From NCBI GenBank assembly GCA_015065975.1, contig SVPG01000005.1:30104-94103 (forward strand): a DNA stretch of 64,000 nucleotides, read 5' to 3'. This DNA comes from Oscillospiraceae bacterium (lineage in GTDB: Bacteria > Bacillota > Clostridia > Oscillospirales > Acutalibacteraceae). Position 1 is the first letter of the stretch. The number at the start of each line of letters is the position of its first letter. Under the pieces are notes generated by a model that did not search any database, was not told where the DNA came from, and was given only the letters and a program-made list of their open reading frames with translations. Shown here in pieces: positions 42,237 to 51,563 of this stretch. Both the position numbers and the translations under genes were made by a program.

Positions 42237-42778
42237 CTCTTTTCTCCTTTGAGCATCTTTTTTGCCTCATCGCACCATTCGAGATATGATCTGTACGTCT
42301 TTATCCCGAAACGAATCGTCAGAAGATAATATTTATGAGTCTCGTCATCGGCGTGCCTGCTGAGGACTTCCTCCGCCCCTGTAAGAAATGGCAGCTCCTG
42401 TTTTATCTTCTGTTCAAAAGCGTCTATGTGAGCGATCGCCTGCTCGCTGCCGCCCTCACTGCCGAAGAAGAGCTTGAGCAGGGTTTCGTAGCGCAGCTCG
42501 TCCCTTTCGACAGGGTTTGCCAGCCATTGTCTCAGATAAGCCCTGCCGTCGTCGGTGATCGAGTATATGAGCTTTGCTCTTCCGTTTTCCGCGCCGTCAC
42601 GCCTGAGAGCAAGCCCGCGCGAAACAAGGTCGCTCAGCGCGGGATATATGCTGCCGAAGCTTGCACCCCAGAAATATCTGAGAGATTTATCCATACGCTT
42701 TTTGATCTCGTATCCCGTCAGGTCCTCGTGGCTGAGCAGGCCGAGAATCACATAGTCGATTTTCTTTTCAAGCGCCAT
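42224..42778 (-). CDS. PadR-family transcription regulator
   Basis: A 184-residue regulator. The N-terminal winged helix shows YVILGLLSHEDLTGYEIKKRM, FWGASFGSIYPALSDLVSRGL and YSITDDGRAYLRQWLA. The C-terminal half is the coiled-coil dimer domain (PadR/Vir-like, HKYYLLTIRFGIKTYRSYLEW). PadR proteins usually repress their own operon, and two matching dyads lie in the operon promoter at 43526-43569. It starts 1 nt after the 4Fe-4S gene, as the second of three genes. Confidence 0.9.
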   Translation of the reverse strand: MALEKKIDYVILGLLSHEDLTGYEIKKRMDKSLRYFWGASFGSIYPALSDLVSRGLALRRDGAENGRAKLIYSITDDGRAYLRQWLANPVERDELRYETLLKLFFGSEGGSEQAIAHIDAFEQKIKQELPFLTGAEEVLSRHADDETHKYYLLTIRFGIKTYRSYLEWCDEAKKMLKGEKRWDI

Positions 42779-42779
42779 T

Positions 42780-43511
42780 TTATTTTCCTTCTTTCATGCC
42801 GTAGGATAAAACCTTTTTGGGGCAGGTGTCGATGCAGGCTCCGCACTGAATACATTCAGCGCTGTTTATCCCGCCTTTTGCGATCTGCTCCGAAACGTTG
42901 ATGCCCATCGGGCAATTCTGCGAGCACTTCCCGCACGATACGCAGGCATCTTCACTCTTTATTTTAATATGCAAACCCGGTAAATGCAAAAGTTTTCTCA
43001 GCTTTGTGCCAAATATCATAAAGGGCGCCATCCAACAGAAGTAATGACAGAAAACACGCTTGCCGAAAAGTATCGACGGAATGAAAATAAGCATCACTAT
43101 GCCGTAATAAATAATGTAGCTGTGAATGTCCGATACCGATATTCCGCAGTTTGTCTCATACAGAAAATCGACGCCGACTATCTCACCCTTCTTAAAATAG
43201 AAGAATATCACAGCCGCGATCCATACCGCCCAGATAATGTATTTGACGGCGTTCCTGAAGCCCTGTTTCGGACTTTTTGAGTTTACGGCAAACGCACACT
43301 CCTGCAGTCCGCCCGCAGGACAGAGATAACCGCAGAAGAATCGCCCGAAAGGAATTGACAGTATGAACATCAAAAGAAATACGATGAAACTGCCGTTGAC
43401 GATTCCGTCGAAGGCAGCGTTGATTATCAGCGCAGGGCTGAAATAGTACAATGTTACCGGAAAAAGCAAAAGCGAAAAAATCAGAAGTGCCTTTCTTATT
43501 GTCTGACGCAT
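42780..43511 (-). CDS. Membrane 4Fe-4S protein (NapH/MauN-like)
   Basis: A 243-residue protein with about five transmembrane helices, motifs GRFFCGYLCPAG and FCHYFCWMAP, and two C-terminal ferredoxin clusters CVSCGKCSQNCPMG and CIQCGACIDTCPK. It should move electrons across or along the membrane. ATG 43511 follows GGAGG; the frame stays open upstream but runs into the promoter. It is first in the PadR-controlled operon and related in layout to the protein at 18192-19013. Confidence 0.87.
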   Translation of the reverse strand: MRQTIRKALLIFSLLLFPVTLYYFSPALIINAAFDGIVNGSFIVFLLMFILSIPFGRFFCGYLCPAGGLQECAFAVNSKSPKQGFRNAVKYIIWAVWIAAVIFFYFKKGEIVGVDFLYETNCGISVSDIHSYIIYYGIVMLIFIPSILFGKRVFCHYFCWMAPFMIFGTKLRKLLHLPGLHIKIKSEDACVSCGKCSQNCPMGINVSEQIAKGGINSAECIQCGACIDTCPKKVLSYGMKEGK

Positions 43512-43525
43512 GATAAATAACCTCC

Positions 43526-43576
43526 ATATATCATTCTGATATATCGCATTATATATCACTGTGATATATTTGTCAA
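43526..43576 (-). promoter_or_regulatory. PadR-type promoter-operator with two perfect dyads
   Basis: On the minus strand, TTGACA (43576-43571), 17-nt spacer and TATAAT (43553-43548). Dyad 2, ATATATCA-CTG-TGATATAT (43551-43569), fills the spacer. Dyad 1, ATATATCA-TTC-TGATATAT (43526-43544), lies just downstream, next to the ribosome site. Their centres are 25 nt apart. Bound repressor would block polymerase directly. Confidence 0.8.
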
Positions 43577-43762
43577 GAGCTACATCTAAATTCTATTATC
43601 AAAACATACAAAATGCACAATCGTCTATTATATATCTTGCTAAACTTAGTCGTAAACGTATATTATTTCTTTACATTAATTAAATAATGGGGGTATAATG
43701 TAGCAGACACCTATTCTGAATATATTAGGTCAAAAGAAATCAACAAAAGGAGGTATGCCAAA

Positions 43763-45304
43763 TTGTCCGATAAATACGATCTGGTCGTAATCGGTGCGGG
43801 CAACGGCGGTCTTATGACTGCGTGCAGAGCATCGAGAATGGGTCTGAGAACGCTTGTAATCGAGCGTCACAATCTGCCCGGTGGCGCGGCCAGCAGTTTT
43901 GTGCGGGGACGTTTTGAGTTTGAGGCGGCTCTGCATGAGGTTCCCGATTTCGGAAAGGGAGCCGAAAGAGGCGAACTTGGCAGGATTTTTGACGAACTCG
44001 GCATAGAGGTGGAGATGATTCCGCTCAAGGACGCGTTCCGTTATATCATCGAGAAGGACGGAGAGCGTTCGATGGACGTTACCTTCCCTCACGGAATGGA
44101 CGCGTTTTTTGCCGTCATGGAAAAGGAATGCCCCGATGATATCGAGGCTGTGAAGAATTTCTTTGCCGCAGCCGAGGATATGGGCAAGGGCCTTGAATAT
44201 TTCGGCTCTACACGAGGAAATCCCGATCCCGAGGTTCTCAAAAGAGACCATCAGAACTTCATGCGCCTGCTGTCAATATCGGCAGGTGAGCTGTTCCGTG
44301 CGCTCGGCATGAGCCAGAAGTGCATAGATATCATGTCGGCTTACTGGCCGTATCAGGGTGCCGATATCGACACCATCGACGCAAGCCGTTATCTGATGAT
44401 GGTATCGAGCTATTTTGCAAACGGAGCTTTTGTTCCCAAAATGCGTTCGCACGAGATGTCATCCGCCATCGTAAAGCGTGCCAGAGAGCTCGGCTGTGAG
44501 TTCTGGTTTGACACCGAGGTCACGAAGATCATCACCAAAAAGGGCGCTGTGGCAGGAGTTGAGACGGCCGACGGCCGACGTGTCAAGGCAACCGCGGTTG
44601 CTTCAAATGCATTCCCCGAAGTTGTTTACTCAAAGCTTCTCGACAACAAGAAGCTCGTTCCGAAATTCGAGCTCAAGAAGGCAAACGCCCGCAGCTACGG
44701 CTTCCGCGGATTCAGCGTCTACCTCGGACTCGATGCATCGCCCGAGGAGCTCGGAATCGAGGATTATACCATCTTCCTCAGCACCACCAACGACACCAAA
44801 GTCCTGTATGACAGCAGCGCAACACGTCACTGTGACGATTTTGCTCTTGATGTGTGCTGCCTGAACATCGCAAATCCCGATTGTTCGCCCGAAGGCACGA
44901 CCCATCTGGTGCTGACCATCTCCTACACGGAAGATGCCTGGGCAGATGTCACTCCCGAGAATTACAGCAAGGTCAAGCGCGAGGTTGCCGACCGGTTGAT
45001 CGACCGTTGCGAGAAGATGATGAAGATCGATATCAGATCGCACATCGAAGAGATCGAGATTGCTAGCCCCGTCACATTTGCAAGATATATGTACACCCCC
45101 CAGGGCTCGATTTACGGATACTATTCCGACCGCTGGGACGGTATGTCTGCACGAACCCTCTCAAACGGTCTTGAGCCGACCGTTCCCGGTCTGTTCTTTG
45201 TCGGCGGACACGGTTCGAGACTTTCGGGATTCCTGCCGACATATATGTCGGGCAATCAGGCCGGACTGCAGATTCTCGGCTATGTAATGGGAGGTGGAAA
45301 GTAA
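43763..45304 (+). CDS. Phytoene-desaturase-like FAD-dependent oxidoreductase
   Basis: A 513-residue flavoprotein: dinucleotide-binding VVIGAGNGGLMTACRASRMG, the following GGAASSFVRGRFEFE, and the C-terminal FAD motif GLFFVGGHGSRLSGFLPTYMSG, as in CrtI/retinol-saturase-like enzymes. No carotenoid genes are nearby, so the substrate is unknown. I take TTG 43763 as start because AAAGGAGG lies at the right distance. Its stop and the next start share TAATG, so it is coupled to a flavin/iron-sulfur reductase that may supply or take its electrons. Confidence 0.83.
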   Translation: MSDKYDLVVIGAGNGGLMTACRASRMGLRTLVIERHNLPGGAASSFVRGRFEFEAALHEVPDFGKGAERGELGRIFDELGIEVEMIPLKDAFRYIIEKDGERSMDVTFPHGMDAFFAVMEKECPDDIEAVKNFFAAAEDMGKGLEYFGSTRGNPDPEVLKRDHQNFMRLLSISAGELFRALGMSQKCIDIMSAYWPYQGADIDTIDASRYLMMVSSYFANGAFVPKMRSHEMSSAIVKRARELGCEFWFDTEVTKIITKKGAVAGVETADGRRVKATAVASNAFPEVVYSKLLDNKKLVPKFELKKANARSYGFRGFSVYLGLDASPEELGIEDYTIFLSTTNDTKVLYDSSATRHCDDFALDVCCLNIANPDCSPEGTTHLVLTISYTEDAWADVTPENYSKVKREVADRLIDRCEKMMKIDIRSHIEEIEIASPVTFARYMYTPQGSIYGYYSDRWDGMSARTLSNGLEPTVPGLFFVGGHGSRLSGFLPTYMSGNQAGLQILGYVMGGGK

Positions 45305-47097
45305 TGGCGGAAAGAAATTATCTCGACAGTATTTCTCTTGACAGATTCGATCAGATCGTTCCCGAGCGACGCGAGAAGATCGAGCAGTCGCCTGCCGATC
45401 TCCCGAAATATGAGTACAACGCAAACAAACTTGCCCGCGACCTTCACCCGAAGGTTCAGCACGTTACAGTGACTGCGGTAAAAGAGCTGAAGGACGCAAA
45501 GGTGTTCACCCTTACTCCCGACAAGGCTGCCGGAACACAGGCTCTTGCGTATTTCCGCGCAGGTCAGTACATAAGCGTGTCGCTGAAAATCGGCAAGTCG
45601 GTGCTCACCCGTCCTTACTCCCTTTGCGGCTCGCCCAAAGAGGCGCTTGACGGCACCTACAGCATCGTTGTCAAGAAGATGAAGGACGGCTTTGCTTCCG
45701 ATTATATACTTGAAAACTGGGCTGTCGGCACAAAGCTTGACATCTCGGCACCGTCGGGAAGCTTCAATTACGAGCCTCTTCGCGACGCAGGCACCATCGT
45801 GGGTATTGCGGGCGGCAGCGGTATCGCACCCTTTGTATCGCTTGCAAAGGCCATCGCTGACGGCACAGAGGATTGCTCGATGACCCTTCTTTTCGGAAGC
45901 CGTACCGAGGCCGATATCCTGTTTAGGGAAGAGCTTGACGCTCTCTGTGCCTCCTGCGACAAGCTCAAGGTCGTGCACGTCCTTTCCGACGAGGAGAAGG
46001 ACGGCTATGAAAACGGATTTATTTCGGCAGAGCTTATAAAGAAATACGCTCCCGAAGGCGACTATTCCGTTTTTGTCTGCGGCTCGCAGGGAATGTACGA
46101 TTTCATCATCGGCGAAACCGAGAAACTCGGTCTCAAAAAACGCCGTGTCCGTCTCGATGCATACGGCGAATACCGTCTTTCCGATAAGGACGCTGAATAT
46201 CCCGAGGAACTGCGCGGTAAAACCTGCAAGATCACCGTTACGACATCGGACGGCAAGAGCAAGGTTATCCCCGCAAACACGGGTGAGACTATCCTGGTCG
46301 CTCTTGAGCGTGCGGGAATTGCCGCACCGAGCAAATGCAGAAGCGGTGAATGCGGATTCTGCCGTTCACGTCTTGCATCGGGTGAGGTTTATACACCCGC
46401 CGCTGTTGAGAACAGACGTGCGTTTGATAAAAAGAACGGATATATCCACCCCTGCTGTACCTATCCGAAATCAGACTGTGAGATACTTATAAATTATGAA
46501 AAACCCGAACGGGTAAGAAAGGTGAAAGATATGAAAAAGAAGCAGAGAACAATGAGCGTTATCATGGCAATCATCATTTCCGCAGCTATGGGCGCTATCG
46601 CAGCATACCTGACCCTCAAGAACAACCCCCTCGCAGCTCAGGGAACACCTCCCCAGATGATGTACATCTCCAATATAGCAATGTCGATCACTGTCGGTAT
46701 CCTTTGCGGACTCTTCCTTCCGTTTGGCAAGTGGGGCCGCGCTCTTGCAACCAAGGCAGGCGCAAATCCCCCCAGCATGAAGTTCACACTTCTCAACTGC
46801 CTGCCCATCTCCGTCGGCAACACCCTCGTTGTCAGCCTTATCGTCAGCTTCTTCGGCGTAGTTATGGGACGTGCAAAGGCTCCCGCTGAGGCTCTCTCTC
46901 AGCTTCCCCCGCTTCCCGTCATGTGGCTCGGCTCCTGGGCACAGGTTCTTCTTCCCACCCTCGTCGCCAGCTATCTCCTCGCTGTAATCTTCTCCCCGAT
47001 GGTAGCTGAGATGGTCGGTATGTCTTCCGCAGGCGCAGAGGTCGGTGCTGCAAGCGCTGAGAACACCTCCGTCGCAAAGAAGGACGACGCTGAATAA
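45304..47097 (+). CDS. Flavin reductase with 2Fe-2S domain fused to a membrane domain
   Basis: A 597-residue protein. After an N-terminal leader of about 45 residues come an FNR-type FAD domain (about 50-160, TRPYSLCGSP), an NAD-binding domain (about 160-290, GIAGGSGIAPFVSL, VFVCGSQGMY) and a plant-type 2Fe-2S ferredoxin domain (about 300-390, CRSGECGFCRSRL and a later HPCC). Residues about 410-570 form a four-helix membrane domain. The membrane part has its own candidate start, ATG 46531, with GAAAGGTG upstream. It is coupled to the CrtI-like gene and may link NAD(P)H to it at the membrane. Confidence 0.85.
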   Translation: MAERNYLDSISLDRFDQIVPERREKIEQSPADLPKYEYNANKLARDLHPKVQHVTVTAVKELKDAKVFTLTPDKAAGTQALAYFRAGQYISVSLKIGKSVLTRPYSLCGSPKEALDGTYSIVVKKMKDGFASDYILENWAVGTKLDISAPSGSFNYEPLRDAGTIVGIAGGSGIAPFVSLAKAIADGTEDCSMTLLFGSRTEADILFREELDALCASCDKLKVVHVLSDEEKDGYENGFISAELIKKYAPEGDYSVFVCGSQGMYDFIIGETEKLGLKKRRVRLDAYGEYRLSDKDAEYPEELRGKTCKITVTTSDGKSKVIPANTGETILVALERAGIAAPSKCRSGECGFCRSRLASGEVYTPAAVENRRAFDKKNGYIHPCCTYPKSDCEILINYEKPERVRKVKDMKKKQRTMSVIMAIIISAAMGAIAAYLTLKNNPLAAQGTPPQMMYISNIAMSITVGILCGLFLPFGKWGRALATKAGANPPSMKFTLLNCLPISVGNTLVVSLIVSFFGVVMGRAKAPAEALSQLPPLPVMWLGSWAQVLLPTLVASYLLAVIFSPMVAEMVGMSSAGAEVGAASAENTSVAKKDDAE

Positions 47098-47127
47098 TTA
47101 TTTGTATTTTGTGGAATTGATATAAAT

Positions 47128-47165
47128 AAAAAAGGCTGCTCCGAACATCTCGGAGCAGCCTTTTT
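47128..47165. terminator. Bidirectional terminator
   Basis: AAAAAGGCTGCTCCGA and TCGGAGCAGCCTTTTT around a short loop, between convergent genes. Confidence 0.85.
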
Positions 47166-47175
47166 GCTTAATATT

Positions 47176-48180
47176 CTATTTTCTCTGTACACCGTCAAAA
47201 AAGCTTATTATCATCTGCATGACGTCGGCGTCGTGCTCCATGTAAAGCTCCTTGTCGATGTTTGCGTCAGGCTGGCTTTCCTGATAGCGGAGAGCCTCAT
47301 CGGTAAGGAAATAATCGTAATGCCCGTTGTGATTTTCCTTGTCCATAAGAATAAATGTGCAGTTCGGATTTTCTATCTCTTCCCGACGGTTGTATATGGG
47401 GCTTGCGCCGCCGTAAAAGACATCATCTTCGGCGCTTATAACCAGCACGGGTATGTCGGTGCTGTTGATGCCGCCGATGGCGGATAGTGCCTTATCGTCG
47501 CCGTATTTCATGCTGATAAACAGGCTGTTGAACGGCTTGATAACAGGATAGAAAACGCCTGTGTAGCGGCTGATGGAATACTGCCATTGCTCTTCGGCGG
47601 TATCAAACCCCGAAGCCGAAACCACCGCCTGCACATCGTGACCGTTTGCGAGCACAGCAGCCACGGCATAACCTCCGAGGCTGTGACCGAACAGATATAC
47701 GGGAATACCTGCGAATTCATCGCTGTTCTCCAAAAATGCAAGCAGTGCATCAAGATCATAAACCGCCTGAGTGTATCCGCCGAAAGCTTTGCCTTCACTT
47801 GTGTAACAGCCGGTGTAATCAAAGCACACAACCTTGTACCCTGCGTCAACAAAATAACGGATTTCATAGAGCTTGATATCATTTGTGTCGGTATGCCCGG
47901 GAGCGACCACAATAACGCCCTTTTCGTTTTCTTCTCCGTAAAGATATGCGCACAGTGAGTTTTCTCCCGACTCAAACTCAAAAGTCCTTCTGGGATACTC
48001 TTCTTTTATATCGTCATAGACAAGATATCGGTCGGAGGAATATTTGTCATAATCGTATCTTCCCATAACCACACTGTGTATAACGGCAATGACCGCAGGG
48101 CAGATAATGCAGAATGCAAGGCATATACAGACAGCCGCGACCGATATTTTCTTTATGGAGACAGGCTTTTTCTCCGTCAT
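47176..48180 (-). CDS. Membrane-anchored alpha/beta hydrolase
   Basis: A 334-residue protein with an N-terminal signal anchor (about 13-36) and an extracytoplasmic alpha/beta-hydrolase domain: GVIVVAPGHTD at the oxyanion strand, nucleophile elbow YLFGHSLGGYAV, acid in VLVISAEDDVFYGG, and a His in KENHNGHYDYF. It resembles lysophospholipase-like serine hydrolases (Hydrolase_4). Substrate unknown. It starts 3 nt after the DUF1349 gene on the same strand. Confidence 0.82.
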   Translation of the reverse strand: MTEKKPVSIKKISVAAVCICLAFCIICPAVIAVIHSVVMGRYDYDKYSSDRYLVYDDIKEEYPRRTFEFESGENSLCAYLYGEENEKGVIVVAPGHTDTNDIKLYEIRYFVDAGYKVVCFDYTGCYTSEGKAFGGYTQAVYDLDALLAFLENSDEFAGIPVYLFGHSLGGYAVAAVLANGHDVQAVVSASGFDTAEEQWQYSISRYTGVFYPVIKPFNSLFISMKYGDDKALSAIGGINSTDIPVLVISAEDDVFYGGASPIYNRREEIENPNCTFILMDKENHNGHYDYFLTDEALRYQESQPDANIDKELYMEHDADVMQMIISFFDGVQRK

Positions 48181-48183
48181 AGC

Positions 48184-48795
48184 TTATTCCTCGTCGGGCG
48201 CCTGACCGTCGTGTGCCTTCCACATACACTCGGTAATGCTCATATCGGTAAATACCGCCGTAAACGACGAATCCTCGGGACTGCAGGCGTAAATGCCGAA
48301 GCTTATTTTACCCGCGCCCTCCCACATATGGCAGACTCTCATCTGGGAAAAGCTCTCGCCGTCGGTCGAGCACTCTATGCAGTAGTCGTCCTCACGGCGG
48401 CTGAATCTGTACCACATTGTACGTACATCGGCGGGAATGACCGTTGTTGCCCAGTCGGAATAGCCGTGGTTTGTGACGACGCTTCCGAGATGCTGAAACT
48501 GCTCGGTCTCGTATTCGACGGAGGCTTTGAGCCAGTTCTCCGAGTCGAGATACATAACGATTCCGCACTGATCGAAACGGTGACGGCTCTCGGAGAAATC
48601 GGTTTTCACAGTGAATGAAAAGAACTTTTCCGGCGTTTCCGTCTGGAGAACGGGAGCGTTGTCGTTTCTGAAATGATAATACGTCCTCTGCCACAGATCG
48701 GTGTGGGGCTCGGTTGTTATCTCGATTCGGTCGGGCGAAATGCTGTATTCCTTCGGACCTCTCGTCCACGAAAATTTATTGGCATCGAATGTCAT
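48184..48795 (-). CDS. DUF1349 (concanavalin-like) protein
   Basis: A 203-residue soluble protein with the DUF1349 pattern: FSWTRGPKEYSI, TDLWQRTYYHF, FDQCGIVMYLDSENWLKASVEYE and KISFGIYACSPEDSSFTAVF. The family has a concanavalin-A-like beta sandwich suggestive of carbohydrate binding; activity is not known. The alpha/beta hydrolase gene follows after 3 nt, so both are probably made together. Confidence 0.85.
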   Translation of the reverse strand: MTFDANKFSWTRGPKEYSISPDRIEITTEPHTDLWQRTYYHFRNDNAPVLQTETPEKFFSFTVKTDFSESRHRFDQCGIVMYLDSENWLKASVEYETEQFQHLGSVVTNHGYSDWATTVIPADVRTMWYRFSRREDDYCIECSTDGESFSQMRVCHMWEGAGKISFGIYACSPEDSSFTAVFTDMSITECMWKAHDGQAPDEE

Positions 48796-48814
48796 GATTT
48801 ACCTCCGATAATTT

Positions 48815-50791
48815 TTATGCGCTGTATTTCTGCGCAAATTCTGCAACAGGCATCGGCTTTGCATAGAAATATCCTTGGATCAGGTCACATTCCTGCTGCG
48901 TCAGGAAGGCTACCTGATCTTCGCTCTCGATACCCTCCGCGACGATCTTCATGTTAAGCTTCTTCGCAAGGTCAATAACCTCAGACACGATAAGCATGCC
49001 TCGCTCCCGGGAATCTGCTCCGCGGAAGAAATTAGCGTCGATTTTCAGAACGTCGATCTGAAGCTCCTTGAGAGAATTGAGGGAAGAATATCCCGCTCCG
49101 AAATCGTCCATGGATACGGGGAATCCCGCCTCGCGAAGCCTCTGAACAGTGTTTATCAGCACCTTCTTGTCATCGAAGAACGCGCTCTCCGTAAGCTCGA
49201 GCTCGATCACACTGTGCGGCACCTGATACCTGTCAACAATGGAACAGATATGCTCTGCAAGGTCTTCTCTTGTGAAATGAGCTCGGGAAATATTGACCGA
49301 GATGGGCACAAGTCCGCGTCCTTCCGCAAGCCACGCAGCCTGAACCTTTGCGATCTCCTCGAGCATATAATCGTCGAGCTTGAGTATGAATCCGTTCTTC
49401 TCGAAAATGGGGATAAAACGGTTCGGTGCGATAAAGCCTTCCGTCGGATGAATCCAGCGGACAAGAGCCTCGGCACCGCCGAGAGCTTCGCCCGTGGTGC
49501 TGATTTTCGGCTGAAGATAGACCTGAAACTCCCTGTTTGCAAGAGCGCGGTCCATGTCGTCCTCCACCTTGCGCTCCCACAGCTTTCGGTTGTTCATTTC
49601 CACGTCGAAATAAGCGATTCTGTTTTCTGCCTCTTCGCCGAGCACCTCACAGGCGATCATGGCGTTGTTGTACAGCTGTTCGACGTCGTATTCGCCCGGC
49701 TGAACGAGATATACGCCTGCGCAGAAATATGCCTTCATTTTCGGCAGAACAGCATTGAGAGCATTCTCAAGCCTGAGAATACGCGCTTCAAGCTCGGCCG
49801 TGTCGGTATATACCATCAGAAGACCGAACTGGGCATTCTCCTGATGTGCCACGATTTCGCTGCGGATAAGCTCCTTTTTGAGCACGTTATAATATTTTTC
49901 GATGAGCTCCTGACCCTTGTCAACACCGAAACAGGTACAGAAGGTGCGATATTTTCGCATCTCAAGATGGACAATGGCGTAGTTTCGTTTTCCTTTGCGG
50001 TTTTTCTTCAGCAGAGAGGTTCCTTTTCTCATAAAGAAGAGACGGTTATCGCCGCCTGTCACCATATCGGTGTAGATGATCTTTGTGGTTTTGCGCACAT
50101 CGTATACCATAGTAATAATGGAAATAAGATGATGCAGCGTAAAAGCGCCGATAAGCAATGCGCAGAGAACGATGCAGGTTATCATCATCGTAAAGTCCTG
50201 AAGGTATATCGGCACATCGTTGAGAACCATGACCTCCATGTCGTTTATCGGAACGATCATCCAGAGCTTCAGTCGGGTAAAAGGCGCCGAAGGGTCATAA
50301 TCCTCCGAATTGAAGATATCTTCAACAGCGTCCTTATTGGTGACGATTCCGCCGTCTTTGATGGTGAATACCTGATCCTCGCCCTCGGGAATGAGAACGC
50401 TGATATCCCTGTCATCTGTCTGAGAAAGGTATTCCATTTCAAGCGATTCGTCGATTACGGGATACTCCTCATTGCTCGACCAGACGGGATTTTTTTCCGA
50501 ATCGACTACACATACAGCTTCGATTTCCTCCAGCACGTCGATATAGGACAGCACCGTGTTCTCGACGTTCTCTTCCGTCTCGGGATTATAATCTGCAAAA
50601 AGCTCCGCAATCTTCACGGACGAGCTGCTGCTGTTCGACAGCTTTTTCTGCACGATATCCACACCCGATACCGCAAGCGCCGCTGTCGAAATAAGACTGA
50701 ATAAAAAGATAATGAATATCAGTCCCAGCACGGACGGCCATATGCGATTCTTCTTAAGCTTTTTTATCCTCTGATCCTTTGATTTGCTCAT
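48815..50791 (-). CDS. Membrane EAL-domain protein with degenerate GGDEF
   Basis: A 658-residue sensor-type protein. Two transmembrane helices (about 20-42 and 198-222) flank an extracytoplasmic sensor domain. A GGDEF-like domain follows (about 235-400), whose GGDEF position reads ENAQF, so it should not synthesise cyclic di-GMP. The C-terminal EAL domain (about 410-655) keeps GAEALVRW, SVNISRAHF, ELTESAFFDD, SMDDFGAGYSS and LKIDANFF, the residues needed for cyclic di-GMP hydrolysis. It probably lowers cyclic di-GMP in response to an external signal. DUF1349 and the hydrolase lie downstream. Confidence 0.9.
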   Translation of the reverse strand: MSKSKDQRIKKLKKNRIWPSVLGLIFIIFLFSLISTAALAVSGVDIVQKKLSNSSSSSVKIAELFADYNPETEENVENTVLSYIDVLEEIEAVCVVDSEKNPVWSSNEEYPVIDESLEMEYLSQTDDRDISVLIPEGEDQVFTIKDGGIVTNKDAVEDIFNSEDYDPSAPFTRLKLWMIVPINDMEVMVLNDVPIYLQDFTMMITCIVLCALLIGAFTLHHLISIITMVYDVRKTTKIIYTDMVTGGDNRLFFMRKGTSLLKKNRKGKRNYAIVHLEMRKYRTFCTCFGVDKGQELIEKYYNVLKKELIRSEIVAHQENAQFGLLMVYTDTAELEARILRLENALNAVLPKMKAYFCAGVYLVQPGEYDVEQLYNNAMIACEVLGEEAENRIAYFDVEMNNRKLWERKVEDDMDRALANREFQVYLQPKISTTGEALGGAEALVRWIHPTEGFIAPNRFIPIFEKNGFILKLDDYMLEEIAKVQAAWLAEGRGLVPISVNISRAHFTREDLAEHICSIVDRYQVPHSVIELELTESAFFDDKKVLINTVQRLREAGFPVSMDDFGAGYSSLNSLKELQIDVLKIDANFFRGADSRERGMLIVSEVIDLAKKLNMKIVAEGIESEDQVAFLTQQECDLIQGYFYAKPMPVAEFAQKYSA

Positions 50792-50900
50792 ACACTGAGT
50801 TCCTCCACACTCTCAGTTAATTGTTTTCATTCTATCATACAGAGCACAAAATGGAAAGGAAAATTATATCAAAGCGACCTTTTAATTCTCATTTTTACTC

Positions 50901-50956
50901 TTGACAAACCAATCCCACTGTGATATATTGAATATGCGTTCAATGAATTATAATTC
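50901..50956 (+). promoter_or_regulatory. Promoter and candidate operator of the TetR operon
   Basis: TTGACA at 50901-50906, 17-nt spacer, TATATT at 50924-50929. A perfect 12-bp palindrome GAATTATAATTC lies at 50945-50956, between the expected start of transcription and the ribosome site, where the encoded TetR protein could bind. Confidence 0.6.
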
Positions 50957-50969
50957 AACGAGGTGGATT

Positions 50970-51563
50970 ATGCCGACAAGAGACGAACAAAAGGAACAGC
51001 GCAGACAGCTTATTATCTTCAAGGCTCTTGAGCTGTTTGCAAAAAAAGGATATTCGGATACCAAGATAGGGGATATAGCCAAGGCTGCAAATATGAGCGT
51101 CGGGCTTATGTTCCATTATTTTGAATCCAAGGAACAGCTCTATGAGGAGCTTGTTCGTATGGGTGTTGAGGGAACCAATCAGCCGATGGAAATGAATTTT
51201 TCCAATCCCCTCGATTACTTCACGGGCTTTCTCAGGGTGATGTTCGGGTACGCAAAGGAGCAGCCGTGGGTGTTCTATATGTTTGTGCTGATGGCACAGG
51301 CAAGACGGAGCGACGGTATTCCCGCGCACATAAAGGAGCTCGCTATGAGCGTAAACCAGATCGAGCAGTCGGCGGAGGTAATCGCCGCAGGTCAGCAATA
51401 CGGTTATTTCCGCGAGGGTGACCCTTACGCACTTTCCTTTGCTTTCTGGAGCAGTGTGCAGGGAGTCATGGAGCAGATAGCGGTCACGCCCGAAATGCTC
51501 TCGGGTGAAAAAGAGCTCCCCGACGCGGAATGGATCATTGATATAATAAGAGGTGCGAAATGA
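50970..51563 (+). CDS. TetR-family transcription regulator
   Basis: A 197-residue regulator. The N-terminal helix-turn-helix reads ALELFAKKGYSDTKIGDIAKAANMSVGLMFHYFESKEQLYEEL; the C-terminal domain is variable and ligand-binding. ATG 50970 follows GAGGTGG. Its stop overlaps the start of the oxidoreductase gene by 4 nt, so it probably controls that operon, including itself. Confidence 0.9.
   Translation: MPTRDEQKEQRRQLIIFKALELFAKKGYSDTKIGDIAKAANMSVGLMFHYFESKEQLYEELVRMGVEGTNQPMEMNFSNPLDYFTGFLRVMFGYAKEQPWVFYMFVLMAQARRSDGIPAHIKELAMSVNQIEQSAEVIAAGQQYGYFREGDPYALSFAFWSSVQGVMEQIAVTPEMLSGEKELPDAEWIIDIIRGAK

Noticed and set aside
48875..50704. 609-residue plus-strand frame opposite the EAL-domain gene
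   Set aside because: The minus-strand EAL protein has complete catalytic motifs; the antisense frame has none and no ribosome site.
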